A stretch of DNA of 42,073 nucleotides, taken from assembly GCA_016215465.1 (NCBI GenBank), contig JACRJT010000016.1, forward strand, positions 1 to 42,073, written 5' to 3'. Origin of the DNA: Nitrososphaerota archaeon (GTDB lineage Archaea > Thermoproteota > Nitrososphaeria > Nitrososphaerales > Nitrosopumilaceae). Below are positions 1 through 8,988 of the stretch, one piece after another; within the stretch, counting starts at the first letter, position 1, and the number at the start of each line of letters is the position of its first letter. The notes beneath the pieces are model-generated. The model saw only the letters and a list, made by a program, of their open reading frames with translations. It was not told the origin of the DNA and searched no databases. The position numbers and the translations under genes were made by a program.

Positions 1-40
1 AAAATACTGCAACGATTACGTAAATACTCAAGGTCATCAT
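1..40 (-). CDS. possible 5' end of a gene running off the left edge
   Basis: Reading leftwards from an ATG at 40 (a second ATG at 37) gives 13 open codons to the window edge, encoding a hydrophobic start (MMTLSIYVIVAVF) that looks like a signal peptide or first membrane segment. A TATA-like ACAATACC (about 62-69) lies about 26 nt upstream, the spacing seen at the leaderless genes in this window. Too little is visible to name a product, and it may be spurious. Confidence 0.35.
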   Translation of the reverse strand, partial: MMTLSIYVIVAVF

Positions 41-236
41 TTCCTCGCAATGACAGTAATGGTATTGTACTGATCAGAAAAGCTGTCTGTCAAAAATAAC
101 AGATCTGATGGTTTGGGAACTTCAAAACTCTAGACAGTTACGTTTGTTCTAATTCCGAGTCATGGGAGAATTGATTTCCGTCTGGATACCGTATAAAATA
201 TCCCGCTCAATCCGTGTGGTCAACTGTGTACTATTC

Positions 237-245
237 TTTTTATAT
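237..245 (+). promoter_or_regulatory. TATA box of the hicBA pair
   Basis: The T/A stretch TTTTTATAT lies 24-32 nt before the ATG at 269, which fits an archaeal TATA box driving a leaderless or nearly leaderless transcript. The region between 41 and 236 shows only a CTGATCAG palindrome (70-77) and a weak TCTGT/ACAGA inverted repeat (86-103); no gene is visible there. Confidence 0.5.
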
Positions 246-268
246 CTCATACACACATTGTATCATAA

Positions 269-484
269 ATGCAACCTTCTACTGTATCAAAAAAAACCTA
301 CCAAGTAATTTTAGATAAGGATGAAGATGGAATGATCTTTGCAAGATGTGATGATCTTCATGCAAACGCCGAAGGTAAGACGGAAGCCGAAGCAAAAAAT
401 AACATCAAAGAAGCAATAGAACTCATGGTGGATCATCTGAACAAAGACAAAAGTTTTAGCCTTAAATTTGTCCACAAGTATTAA
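269..484 (+). CDS. hicB: HicB-like antitoxin
   Basis: This 71-aa protein has the short HicB partial RNase H-like fold. A YxVxLDKDEDGMIFARCDDL strand pair at residues 11-30 is followed by the family-typical GKTEAEAKNNIKEAIEL helix at 36-52. HicB proteins bind and neutralise HicA mRNA interferases and often repress their own operon. No DNA-binding extension is present, so any autoregulation would rely on the short N-terminus. The stop overlaps the next ATG (TAATG), indicating translational coupling. The order is antitoxin first, the reverse of many bacterial hicAB loci. The family call is firm; activity is inferred. Confidence 0.82.
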   Translation: MQPSTVSKKTYQVILDKDEDGMIFARCDDLHANAEGKTEAEAKNNIKEAIELMVDHLNKDKSFSLKFVHKY

Positions 485-729
485 TGGGCAAGGTTCCTCG
501 AGTCTCAGGTAATCAGTTAATCAAATATCTTGTCAATAAAAAGGGATTTCAAATGTCTCATAGAAAAGGAAGTCATGTTTCTTTACAGCATGACAAAAAA
601 CACAAGTTTACATCAGTACCATCAAAAAGCGATGATCTTGGGACTGGTTTAATGCTACAAATTCTAGATGATTGTGGAATATCTCGAGAAGAGTTCATCT
701 CAGATTATCAAAGTGGACTTCTAAAGTGA
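484..729 (+). CDS. hicA: HicA-like mRNA interferase toxin
   Basis: This 81-aa protein matches the HicA/YcfA dsRBD-like fold: VSGNQLIKYLVNKKGFQ at residues 7-23, then RKGSHVSLQHD at 27-37 containing the G-S-H catalytic signature (His32), then a basic strand and a C-terminal helix (LMLQILDDCGISREEFI). HicA toxins cleave mRNA independently of the ribosome. The conserved His is kept, so the toxin looks intact. It starts inside the hicB stop codon, so the two are made together. Length fits the family, which is usually 60-90 aa. Confidence 0.85.
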   Translation: MGKVPRVSGNQLIKYLVNKKGFQMSHRKGSHVSLQHDKKHKFTSVPSKSDDLGTGLMLQILDDCGISREEFISDYQSGLLK

Positions 730-997
730 TCGTAAAAAAACAACGAATTCATAAACTTTCGATTGTGATCTTCTAAATTTTAATTTCCTTCATCTGTTCG
801 TTTGTGTATTGAACCTGTGGGGCGTCAAACTTTTTTGTACCAATCCCTTACCTGGCGCCTAGAATTTTTCCCTTAAATAGTTTGAATCTTTTTTCAAAAT
901 CTAAAAAAGCAAAATATGGCGCTGAACTAACGTTTGGTCAGTTTTGAATTCGGCAATTTTGCTATTGATATATGTGATTTGGTAGATTTTGCAAAAA
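730..997. other. 268-nt gap between hicA and the cdc48 stop
   Basis: This is an AT-rich convergent spacer with several T-runs (829-834, 889-894) that could end transcription from either side. No ORF with a start codon and no convincing hairpin was found. A 24-codon open stretch on the minus strand (773-847) reads like protein but has no start. Confidence 0.5.
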
Positions 998-3181
998 TTA
1001 CATGTAATATGGAACTGCTATTTTTTCTGCAATCTTGATGTCTTTTTGTATTTTCACTTTTTTTAGCGCTTCATCAAAGTGTCTCATTGTTACCTTGGCG
1101 TCATTAACCTGTTTTTCGGCTTCTTTTGGATCTGGGTACTTTGCTAGGAATTCATGTATTACAATTGACGCTGCAGTGTTTGCAATGGATGTGATATCTG
1201 CTCCGCTTAGTCCATCTGATGCGTCTGCTATTTTTTCTAAATCTACATAATCTGGATTTTTACTCCCATCCAAACTGGCTTCTTTATCTATTGGGATTTC
1301 CTTCGTGCTTATCTCTAGAATTTTTTTCCTGCCTTCTTTGTCTGGCATTGGCACTAGTATTGTTCTATCGAATCTGCCCGGTCTGAGAAGTGCAGGATCA
1401 ATCATATCTGCCCTGTTTGTTGCGGCAATTACAACTACTCCGTATAGGGTTTCTATGCCATCCATCTCAGTTAAGAGCTGACTGACAACCCTTTCAGTGA
1501 CTGATGTGTCTCCACTCATACCTCTTATGGATGCGATGGAGTCAATTTCATCAAAAAACACCACGCACGGTGATGATTGTCGTGCTCTTCTGAAAATTTC
1601 TCTTATTCCTCTTTCTGATTCTCCAAGCCATTTTGATAACAACTCTGGGCCCCTAATTGAAATGAAATTGGCCTCACTCTCAGTTGCCACTGCTTTTGCC
1701 AAGAGTGTTTTTCCAGTGCCGCTTGCCCCATGAAGTAAAATTCCGCGAGGTATTCTGTAGCCTAGATTTCTATAGAATGTCGGATATTTCATTGGCCACT
1801 CTACTGCTTCCTGTAGTTCCTGTTTTACTGTTGTCAGGCCGCCTATATCATTCCAAGAAACATCTGGATTTTCTATATAGACCTCACGCATACCTGCTGG
1901 TATGATTTCTCGAAATGCGTTATTGTAGTCATCAGCATTTACTATTAGTTTATCCAAAACTTCAGATGAGATTTTCTCATCTGCCAAGTTGATTTCAGGC
2001 AATAACCTTCTCAGGCATTTCATTGCTGCTTCTTTACAGAGATATTCCAAGTCTGCTCCGACATATCCGTGACTAATTGATGCAAGTTTATCCAAATTAA
2101 CATCGTCTGCCAGCGGCATGTTTCTTGTGTGTATCAAAAGTATCTCATGCCTTCCTTTTTTCTGAGGTACTTTAATCTCGATTTCCCTGTCGAATCTTCC
2201 TGGTCTTCTAAGTGCCGGATCCAATGAGTTTGGTCTGTTTGTCGCAGCAATGACAATTACCTTGCCCCTTGCTTCAAGACCATCCATAAGTGAAAGCATT
2301 TGTGAGACTACTCTCCTCTCTACTTCTCCTGTGACCTCGTCACGTTTTGGTGCTATGGAATCAATTTCATCAATGAAGATAATTGTAGGGGATTTTTCTC
2401 TTGCCTCTTTGAAAATTTCTCGCAACCTCGCCTCGCTCTCGCCATAAAACTTGCCAATTATCTCAGGACCTGAGATACTGATAAAATGAGCATTGCTTTC
2501 ATTTGCCACTGCCTTTGCCAAAAGTGTCTTGCCTGTGCCTGGTACTCCATAAAGCAAAACGCCTTTTGGTGCCTCGACTCCAAGTTTTTCAAAAATTTCC
2601 GGATGCCTCATTGGAAGCTCAACCATCTCTCTAACTTTGCGTATTTCGTCTGTCAGGCCCCCTATGTCCTCATATGATATGTGTGGAATTCCTTGCAATG
2701 ATTCGCTTTTTTCACCAATAACAAATGTGGTCTTTTGAGTTACAATCACAGCATCCGCTATCGGTGAGATGTCTATTACTTGAAAAGTTAATCTGCCGCC
2801 AAAATATCGCACCATAACATAATCTCCTACTATGAGCGGCGTGTTTTCTAGCGATTCCGTGAGATACCTTTCGTCAATTGAAGGAATCACTTCAAGTGGA
2901 GCTACGACAATTTTCTCAGCTGGTACTGCCCTTATCTTTCTAACCTCTACTTTGTCGCCTATTGCAATTCCCAAGTTGTTTCTTGTAACGCCATCAATGC
3001 GTATGATTCCCTTTCCTTCGTCCGATGGATACAAAGGCAGACACTTTGCAACGGTTCTTTTCTTTCCTTTGATTTCAAGAACGTCACCTGTTGCTGCTGC
3101 AACTGAATCTGCAGAGTCATAATCAAGACGTGCTATTCCTTTTCCAACATCACGTGAGTATGCTTCTAAAACCTTAAGCAA
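998..3181 (-). CDS. cdc48: Cdc48/VAT-type double AAA+ ATPase
   Basis: This 727-aa protein is an archaeal p97/Cdc48 homologue that uses ATP to unfold or extract proteins, often for the 20S proteasome. An N-terminal substrate-binding region (about 1-165) precedes ring D1, with Walker A GVPGTGKT at 212-219, Walker [10 protein letters not shown] and arginine-finger region RRPGRFDRE. Ring D2 follows, with [18 protein letters not shown] and LRPGRFDRT. Both rings keep their lysine and DE residues and look active. The chain ends Y-Y-M, which resembles the HbYX tail that docks archaeal Cdc48 on the proteasome. The only usable start is TTG at 3181, giving [13 protein letters not shown], which matches the family N-terminus; TAATACAT at about 3200-3207 could be its TATA box. 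Confidence 0.95.
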   Translation of the reverse strand: MLKVLEAYSRDVGKGIARLDYDSADSVAAATGDVLEIKGKKRTVAKCLPLYPSDEGKGIIRIDGVTRNNLGIAIGDKVEVRKIRAVPAEKIVVAPLEVIPSIDERYLTESLENTPLIVGDYVMVRYFGGRLTFQVIDISPIADAVIVTQKTTFVIGEKSESLQGIPHISYEDIGGLTDEIRKVREMVELPMRHPEIFEKLGVEAPKGVLLYGVPGTGKTLLAKAVANESNAHFISISGPEIIGKFYGESEARLREIFKEAREKSPTIIFIDEIDSIAPKRDEVTGEVERRVVSQMLSLMDGLEARGKVIVIAATNRPNSLDPALRRPGRFDREIEIKVPQKKGRHEILLIHTRNMPLADDVNLDKLASISHGYVGADLEYLCKEAAMKCLRRLLPEINLADEKISSEVLDKLIVNADDYNNAFREIIPAGMREVYIENPDVSWNDIGGLTTVKQELQEAVEWPMKYPTFYRNLGYRIPRGILLHGASGTGKTLLAKAVATESEANFISIRGPELLSKWLGESERGIREIFRRARQSSPCVVFFDEIDSIASIRGMSGDTSVTERVVSQLLTEMDGIETLYGVVVIAATNRADMIDPALLRPGRFDRTILVPMPDKEGRKKILEISTKEIPIDKEASLDGSKNPDYVDLEKIADASDGLSGADITSIANTAASIVIHEFLAKYPDPKEAEKQVNDAKVTMRHFDEALKKVKIQKDIKIAEKIAVPYYM

Positions 3182-3279
3182 AGTAGAATTTTGGGTTATG
3201 TATTACTGCGTCTGATCTAAGCCTTATACCTTGTTATCAAATCCGTGAAAAATTTGTCGCCTTTTCAATATTGACCGAA

Positions 3280-4209
3280 TTATAATTTTAACGACTCTCT
3301 TAATCCTTTGTACCTGTTTCGGATCGTAACCTCGGTTACTCCTGCCGCAAGTGCGATTTCTTTTTGCGAAACATTTTCCTTACATTTTATACACGAAATG
3401 TAAAGTGCCGCAGCCGCAAGTCCCATTGGATCCTTTCCAGCAGTAATCTGCATGGCGCTTGCCTCCTCTAGAATTGTAAGTGCCTTTCGCTTTGTTTTTT
3501 CGTTCAATCCTACCTTGCTTGCTATTTTGGACATGCAGCTAATTGGATCTACTACTGGCATTTTCAGTTCAAGTTCGTGCACTAACAACCTATAGTTTCT
3601 TGAAACATCTTTTCTCTTTACGTTGATTGCCTCAGATACGTCGTTTAGGGTTCTTGGCGTCTCAACATCCCTGCATGCTGCATATACTGCCGCTGCAAGA
3701 AGTCCTTCAATAGACCTGCCCCTTACCAAGCCTTTTGCAAGTGCTTTTCGATAAATGTAAGCTGTCTTTTCAACTACTGCGTCGGATAAGGCAAGTTTGT
3801 CCCTTAGCTTGTCTAGTTGTGTAAATGCATGTCTGAAATTCTTGTCTGCTTGCACATGAGCTTGACTTCTACTGTCCCACGTTCTGAGTCGATTCATGCT
3901 CATTTTCATAGATGAGGAGAGTGGTTTTCCAGTAGCATCCCTATTTGTGTGGCCTATTATTGTAGCAAGTCCCATGTCATGCATAGCAAGCGATGTCGGT
4001 GCGCCCGTCCTTGTTTTATCATCCCGTTCATCTTTTGAAAACAAATGACGTTCAGGGCCAGAGTCGTCAATGCGTTCAACAATTACAAAACCGCAACTAT
4101 TGCAAAATCTTTCGCCAGTAATGTCGTCTGTCATCATCATTCCCTTATTACAACGTCTACACTGTCCTTCTTTGTTCAAAGTTTGTACAACCATACTTAT
4201 GCCAGACAC
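3280..4209 (-). CDS. tfb: transcription initiation factor TFB (TFIIB homologue)
   Basis: This 309-aa basal factor bridges TBP-DNA and RNA polymerase. A zinc ribbon (C17, C20, C36, C39) is followed by the B-reader/linker (GPERHLFSKDERDDKTRTGAP, near 51-71) and two cyclin repeats (about 115-205 and 210-309), the second ending in the TVRNRYKGL-type helix that contacts BRE. The start shown is GTG 4209; an in-frame ATG at 4194 would remove five residues before the ribbon. TTATTATTA at about 4227-4235 lies 18-26 nt before the GTG, which favours GTG. It follows the patatin gene on the same strand after 118 nt with its own promoter. Thaumarchaea often carry several TFBs; which paralogue this is cannot be said. 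Confidence 0.95.
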   Translation of the reverse strand: MSGISMVVQTLNKEGQCRRCNKGMMMTDDITGERFCNSCGFVIVERIDDSGPERHLFSKDERDDKTRTGAPTSLAMHDMGLATIIGHTNRDATGKPLSSSMKMSMNRLRTWDSRSQAHVQADKNFRHAFTQLDKLRDKLALSDAVVEKTAYIYRKALAKGLVRGRSIEGLLAAAVYAACRDVETPRTLNDVSEAINVKRKDVSRNYRLLVHELELKMPVVDPISCMSKIASKVGLNEKTKRKALTILEEASAMQITAGKDPMGLAAAALYISCIKCKENVSQKEIALAAGVTEVTIRNRYKGLRESLKL

Positions 4210-4327
4210 ATACTATTGTCTGTCTGCTAATAATAACCGTGCATTTCATAACCTGTTTTTGCAACTTGTGCGCGTCTGAAACCTTGAATTTTCTCAATAC
4301 TTGGCATCTTTTTTTTAATATTGTTGG

Positions 4328-5428
4328 TTATTTCTTAGGCATTTTGTCGTTAGCAACAAGTGCGTTTTCGGCGTCTTCCTCTCCATTTTTTATTAGCTGC
4401 TTTATGGTGGCAATGGAAAAGTCAGCATCCTCAAAAAGAAAATGAACGTCCTCTTTTCGTGCTATGCGTATTACCTGCTTGATTATGGCGCCTCGTTCGC
4501 AGGCAAGCCTGTGATATTCTAGTTTGAGTAATGAGAATTTTTCCTCGCTCCTCTTATCTAGGTTTGACGATTCTATGATGTCGTGCATTTCTTTTATCAA
4601 TGCAAGCTGTCTTGAGATCACCCTTGACATTCTAACAGTGTGAGATGTTTTGTCAGTATGCATGATGTCCCTAGCTCTGTGCCATGACTCCATCATGTTT
4701 TTTGGAATCTCATCTTGCCTTTGCGGAAATAGGTTGACAATGTAGACCTTTTTATCTTGTCTTGGGGATGCGTCAATAACTTCAGTTAGCGGTGTATTGC
4801 TCAACAGCGTGCCGTCCCACAGATATCTATCGCCTATCTGTGTCCATGATATGCCATAGAATGGATAACCTGCACTCGCAATGACATGGTCTGCATCAAT
4901 ATTGTCTCGTCTGCTATCAAATATGCATGATTTTCCGCTCTGGATGTCAGTGCTAGTTATGATCAATCTTGAATTTTTAGGATCCTTGAGTTTTCCAAAA
5001 TCGGTATACTCCTTTAATGTATTTTTGAGTGGTGTAATGTCATAAAGGTGGGGGAGATTGAAGAAATTCAAAAAAGCTGGCGCAAACCAGATTGGCTCAA
5101 AAGCCTTTGGATTTCCATAAATTGAAGATTGCATTGATGAGAAAAACGCCCTTGTCTCTTCTGGCAAAAACGAGGGGGTTGTTCTTTCTGCCAAGGTAAG
5201 CCAAAACTCTTCTAGGTTTTTTGCAGGATTGTCGTCTTTGCTTGCAGTGATGATTGCAGCATTAATTCCACCAATTGATGTCCCTGCAACAACGTCGAAT
5301 TTTATTTTGTGTTTTTGTAACGTCTTGTATACTCCGCATTCATATGCTCCAAGAGATCCTCCTCCCTGTAATACGAGCACTGTCTCAAAGTCTCTTGTTT
5401 CGTCGACTGTTGATTTTTTCAACCTCAT
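4328..5428 (-). CDS. patatin-like phospholipase
   Basis: This 366-aa protein carries the full patatin Ser-Asp dyad. The oxyanion loop is G22-G23-G24-x2-G27, the nucleophile elbow G49-T-S51-I-G53, and the catalytic Asp is in D205-G206-T. Patatins hydrolyse acyl esters. In an archaeon with ether lipids the natural substrate is unclear and may be another ester, a lipoprotein-like acyl group or host/environmental lipid. There is no signal peptide or membrane segment, so it probably acts in the cytoplasm or at the membrane surface. The C-terminal third (about 240-366) is a charged helical region. The ATG at 5428 has CTTTAAATG (5446-5454) 18-26 nt upstream. Confidence 0.88.
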   Translation of the reverse strand: MRLKKSTVDETRDFETVLVLQGGGSLGAYECGVYKTLQKHKIKFDVVAGTSIGGINAAIITASKDDNPAKNLEEFWLTLAERTTPSFLPEETRAFFSSMQSSIYGNPKAFEPIWFAPAFLNFFNLPHLYDITPLKNTLKEYTDFGKLKDPKNSRLIITSTDIQSGKSCIFDSRRDNIDADHVIASAGYPFYGISWTQIGDRYLWDGTLLSNTPLTEVIDASPRQDKKVYIVNLFPQRQDEIPKNMMESWHRARDIMHTDKTSHTVRMSRVISRQLALIKEMHDIIESSNLDKRSEEKFSLLKLEYHRLACERGAIIKQVIRIARKEDVHFLFEDADFSIATIKQLIKNGEEDAENALVANDKMPKK

Positions 5429-5445
5429 TATTTACTGCTGAAACG

Positions 5446-5454
5446 CATTTAAAG
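5446..5454 (-). promoter_or_regulatory. TATA box of the patatin gene
   Basis: CTTTAAATG on the minus strand lies 18-26 nt before ATG 5428, implying an essentially leaderless mRNA. The divergent aldehyde dehydrogenase promoter (CATTAATAC, 5497-5505, plus strand) lies about 50 nt away in the same 99-nt spacer. Confidence 0.5.
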
Positions 5455-5496
5455 TGTAGATCTGTCAACTGCCTCAAACTTGGTGATCCTTGGAAC

Positions 5497-5505
5497 ATTA
5501 ATACT
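5497..5505 (+). promoter_or_regulatory. TATA box deciding the GTG start of the aldehyde dehydrogenase
   Basis: CATTAATAC lies 23-31 nt before GTG 5528. An out-of-frame ATG at 5518 would fall upstream of the predicted transcript start and so would not compete. Confidence 0.5.
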
Positions 5506-5527
5506 ACAATCCACATAATGCTAACAA

Positions 5528-6916
5528 GTGACATTTAGGACAATAAACCCCACAACTGAGGAAGTTATCACAGAATATGATATTGTTAATAAAGAAAAAA
5601 TATCTGAAACTGTCAAAAAGTCAAAAACCGCATTTGTGGATTGGAAAAAAGACCTCAAAGAACGAACTCACTTTACTCATATTTTTGCTCAAGAACTGAG
5701 AAAAAATAAAACCGAACTTGCACAACTGGCTACAAAAGAAATGGGAAAGCCAATCAAGGAATCTCTCTCCGAAGTTGAAAAATGTGCATGGGCTATGGAG
5801 TTCTACGCAGATAACAGCGATATTTTCTTACACGATGAGGCAATAAACACCGATGCAAGAAAAAGCGTACTTTCCTTTGAACCGCTTGGTGTAATTGCCA
5901 GTGTGATGCCGTGGAACTTTCCGTACTGGCAAGCATTACGATTTGCAGCCCCGTCGCTTATGGCAGGAAATACCATTGTTCTCAAACCTGCCAGTGCAAC
6001 AATGCAATGTGGAATTGAAATAGAAAACATGTTTAGAAAGGCTGGCTTTCAAGAAGGAATATTTCAAACACTTGTTGGAGATTCAAGCATTGTTGAGCCA
6101 CTCATAGATTCTGATGTTGGCGGAGTTACATTTACCGGAAGCACATCTGTGGGTGCAAAAGTAGCACAAAGAGCTGCACTCAATCTCAAAAAATGTGTGC
6201 TGGAGCTTGGAGGAAGCGATCCGTTTATTGTGTGCAGTGACGCTGATGTGGAAAAAGCGTCAAGTGGGGCAGTAAAAGGTAGATTCATCAATTGCGGGCA
6301 AAGCTGCATTGCCTCAAAAAGATTCTTTGTTACAAAAAATCTGGCAAAGGAGTTCATCGAAAAATTCGTGCAAAAAACAGAAGGCCTCAGAGTTGGCGAT
6401 CCGATGTCTGAGGAAACCGATGTCGGCCCGCTGGTCAACAGTACTGGCATGCATAAAATTGAAGAACTGGTAAACGACGCAATATCAAAAGGCGCAGAGG
6501 TGTTGACCGGAGGAAAACGACTTGGCAGCAAAGGCTACTTTTACAGTCCTACTATAATTACCAAAATTTCGCCAAAGATGCAAATTGCATACGAGGAAAC
6601 ATTTGGGCCAGTTGCGCCAATCACCATAGTTGATGACGAGGCAGAAGCATTACGCCTTGCAAACGACTCTCAATTCGGCCTTGGAGCAAGTATTTGGACT
6701 CGTGATCTTACAAAAGCGGAGCGACTCTCAAGACTGGTCGAATCCGGCATAGTCACAATAAACAATGTGGTGATATCTGACCCTAGGATCCCGTTTGGAG
6801 GAATCAAACACAGTGGATTTGGTAGGGAGCTATCGAGATACGGGATGATGGAATTTGTCAACATAAAGTCGATTAGATTCTATGATAACTTGGTCAAGCA
6901 ACACTATGTGGAATGA
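5528..6916 (+). CDS. NAD(P)-dependent aldehyde dehydrogenase (succinate-semialdehyde type or acylating)
   Basis: This 462-aa protein is a complete ALDH. It has the PWNFPYW cofactor/oxyanion segment (N130), FTGST glycines near 202-206, the general base E226 in LELGG, and nucleophile C260 in NCGQSC. Such enzymes oxidise an aldehyde to an acid, or in acylating forms interconvert acyl-CoA and aldehyde. It most resembles the succinate-semialdehyde group by eye. In ammonia-oxidising archaea an enzyme of this superfamily has been proposed for the malonyl-/succinyl-CoA reductase steps of the 3-hydroxypropionate/4-hydroxybutyrate cycle, so this is a candidate, but the sequence alone cannot separate the two reactions. 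The start is GTG 5528, supported by the TATA spacing. It is monocistronic. Confidence 0.9.
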   Translation: MTFRTINPTTEEVITEYDIVNKEKISETVKKSKTAFVDWKKDLKERTHFTHIFAQELRKNKTELAQLATKEMGKPIKESLSEVEKCAWAMEFYADNSDIFLHDEAINTDARKSVLSFEPLGVIASVMPWNFPYWQALRFAAPSLMAGNTIVLKPASATMQCGIEIENMFRKAGFQEGIFQTLVGDSSIVEPLIDSDVGGVTFTGSTSVGAKVAQRAALNLKKCVLELGGSDPFIVCSDADVEKASSGAVKGRFINCGQSCIASKRFFVTKNLAKEFIEKFVQKTEGLRVGDPMSEETDVGPLVNSTGMHKIEELVNDAISKGAEVLTGGKRLGSKGYFYSPTIITKISPKMQIAYEETFGPVAPITIVDDEAEALRLANDSQFGLGASIWTRDLTKAERLSRLVESGIVTINNVVISDPRIPFGGIKHSGFGRELSRYGMMEFVNIKSIRFYDNLVKQHYVE

Positions 6917-7048
6917 CTGGCACAAAATGATAACTACGGTTCGTGCCTGAAATTACCCAAAATCTCAATCACGGTATGGATCTTATTTGAAAATTTGAAG
7001 ACATTTGTCAATTTTAAACATGCCAAATAATCTTAAAATTCCAAGACA

Positions 7049-8980
7049 ATGAAATTCGTGGACAGTAACGTAACTCTGCTGGAAATTGTAAAAAAATTAC
7101 AAGAAGCCGAAATGGGTGATTCTGGAAGGCTGTCTTACATATTGCATTCTCTTGAAACAGGGAAAAAAATCTACGAGTCTGATAAAGAATATCTAAATGA
7201 AAAACATCTCCAGTTGCAAAAAACTCAATCTGGCAAAAAAAATGCTGAGAAACAAAATTTAAAACTGCTGAACCCTATTGCTGAACCCCATTCAAATCCG
7301 GTCTTGATTGATCGTATGCACAAATGCTCATCCTGTGGTAATGAACTATGCCTCGATGAGCAAACCGTACGGTATCATGATAAATGGTTTCATGTGGCAT
7401 GTTTTGGTTCCGTACTAAAAGCAGAATCCGCACTGTCCCAAGTGACCCCAGTTGTTGAAGAGCCACACGTTGAACCATCACTTGTTGAAGAGCCAGGGAT
7501 AAAACCAATTGAACAAATAATACGAACTGAAACAAGGCGGGCAAAAGCCGATCCAGTTTTAGTTTTGCTGGCGTCTATAATTTTTGCATTGCTTGTAATT
7601 ACTGCCTATAGCATGCTTTCCTATCTTAGTCTGGTTGCAATTTCAGTTGCCGCAGTGATGGTCTTTTATCACATCATATCAAGAAAGGAACCAAAATCGC
7701 AGTATTCCTATGGGCGGCGCAGTGTATCGTCTTATTCTGTAATGGTGATGATAATGCCGTTTGTACTTGGAACGATAATTGCATATGATGGGTATGTTAG
7801 TGGAATCGCGGGTATAATTCAAACAATTTTTGTTTGGTGCTTGCTGTTGTCATTTTGGCAGACGATGCTCTTTGTCCCACTTGCAATAAGAAGCGTTTCA
7901 CTTGAATCCTTGTTAAAAGAACCTGACTTGTATCCGAAGATAAGCGTACTAGTTCCTGCGTATAATGAAGAAAAAGTCATTCGAACTACAATAGAATCGC
8001 TTCTTTCAACAGATTATCCTGACAAGGAAATTATAGTGATTGACGATGGCAGTAAAGACAAAACATTGGAAATTGCATCACACTATAAAGACAAAGTCAA
8101 AGTAATTCACAAAGAAAATGGGGGCAAGGCATCTGCACTGAATACTGGAATGCTTTATGCGACAGGCTCCATAATAACAATCTTGGATGCAGATACAATA
8201 ATTGGCCACACTGCACTAAAACATATTGCAAAATCTTTTTCAAATGAAAACGTTGCAGCCGTTGCAGGCAATATCAAAATACGAAACAGGATTAACTGCC
8301 TTACTTGGTGTCAAGCGTTAGAGTATTTGTCTGGCATACAAATCATGAGACGCGGACTTGACTATTTTGGCGCAATCACTATCGTTCCAGGAGCACTTGG
8401 CGCATTTAAGAAAAAAAAACTTGAAGAAGCGGGGGCGTACCACAAGGATACGCTAGTTGAGGATTTTGATGCTACCATGAAGGTTCTAAGATCTGGAATG
8501 ATCATAAGTGGAAGTAACATGGCAACTGCATACACACAAGCGCCGCAGAAATTATATGATTTTTACAAGCAACGAAAAAGATGGTACCGCGGAAATCTTC
8601 AAGTGTTGAGAAGACATTCTGATATTTTACTTAATCCTAGATTTGGATATCTTCACAAGTTTTCATATCCACTACTGGTAATTCACATGCTTGTGATCCC
8701 TACAACAAGCTTGCTGGTTTTGGTTTTTGCAGTTTACCAATTATTCCTTGGTAACTATTCTTACGTGGCATTTGTCCTTGGGATGTTCATAATATTACAG
8801 TACTTGCTTTCGGCAATGGCAGTTAGGATGGACAAGGATGACAAAAAAATGATACTTTATTCCGTGTTTTTGGTAATTGGATACAAACAACTAACTGATA
8901 TTTTACAACTAAAGGCAATTTTTGAAGAATTTGTTGGTCTAAAGGCAAAATGGACTAGTGCTCAAAGAGTACAACAGTGA
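7049..8980 (+). CDS. processive family-2 glycosyltransferase with an N-terminal LIM-like zinc site
   Basis: This 643-aa membrane glycosyltransferase is of the PgaC/HAS/cellulose-synthase type. Residues 1-90 are charged and helical. C93-x2-C96 and H115-x2-C118 make half of a LIM-type zinc finger, which is unusual for this family. Hydrophobic segments near 170-215 and 230-275 precede the GT2 domain, which has the VPAYNEE nucleotide-binding start, IDDGS, the DAD metal site, VEDFD catalytic base and QRKRW, the signature of processive synthases. Further membrane segments follow. It would polymerise a sugar from a nucleotide-sugar and may export the chain. Deacetylase and 3D-domain genes directly downstream point to an envelope or extracellular polysaccharide. 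The product sugar is unknown. Confidence 0.9.
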   Translation: MKFVDSNVTLLEIVKKLQEAEMGDSGRLSYILHSLETGKKIYESDKEYLNEKHLQLQKTQSGKKNAEKQNLKLLNPIAEPHSNPVLIDRMHKCSSCGNELCLDEQTVRYHDKWFHVACFGSVLKAESALSQVTPVVEEPHVEPSLVEEPGIKPIEQIIRTETRRAKADPVLVLLASIIFALLVITAYSMLSYLSLVAISVAAVMVFYHIISRKEPKSQYSYGRRSVSSYSVMVMIMPFVLGTIIAYDGYVSGIAGIIQTIFVWCLLLSFWQTMLFVPLAIRSVSLESLLKEPDLYPKISVLVPAYNEEKVIRTTIESLLSTDYPDKEIIVIDDGSKDKTLEIASHYKDKVKVIHKENGGKASALNTGMLYATGSIITILDADTIIGHTALKHIAKSFSNENVAAVAGNIKIRNRINCLTWCQALEYLSGIQIMRRGLDYFGAITIVPGALGAFKKKKLEEAGAYHKDTLVEDFDATMKVLRSGMIISGSNMATAYTQAPQKLYDFYKQRKRWYRGNLQVLRRHSDILLNPRFGYLHKFSYPLLVIHMLVIPTTSLLVLVFAVYQLFLGNYSYVAFVLGMFIILQYLLSAMAVRMDKDDKKMILYSVFLVIGYKQLTDILQLKAIFEEFVGLKAKWTSAQRVQQ

Positions 8981-8988
8981 TTGCCGAT

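Noticed and set aside
269-729. hicBA as part of a larger defence island
   Set aside because: No nuclease, helicase, methylase or other defence gene lies next to it within the window; the left side is cut off.
773-847. 24-codon open stretch on the minus strand that reads like protein (ends ...QMKEIKI)
   Set aside because: No start codon, a TAA lies directly upstream and it is too short; it may be a decayed gene end, but nothing supports that beyond composition.
1035-3122. Several plus-strand frames inside the cdc48 gene
   Set aside because: Shadow frames of a clear two-ring AAA+ ATPase, low-complexity products, no promoters.
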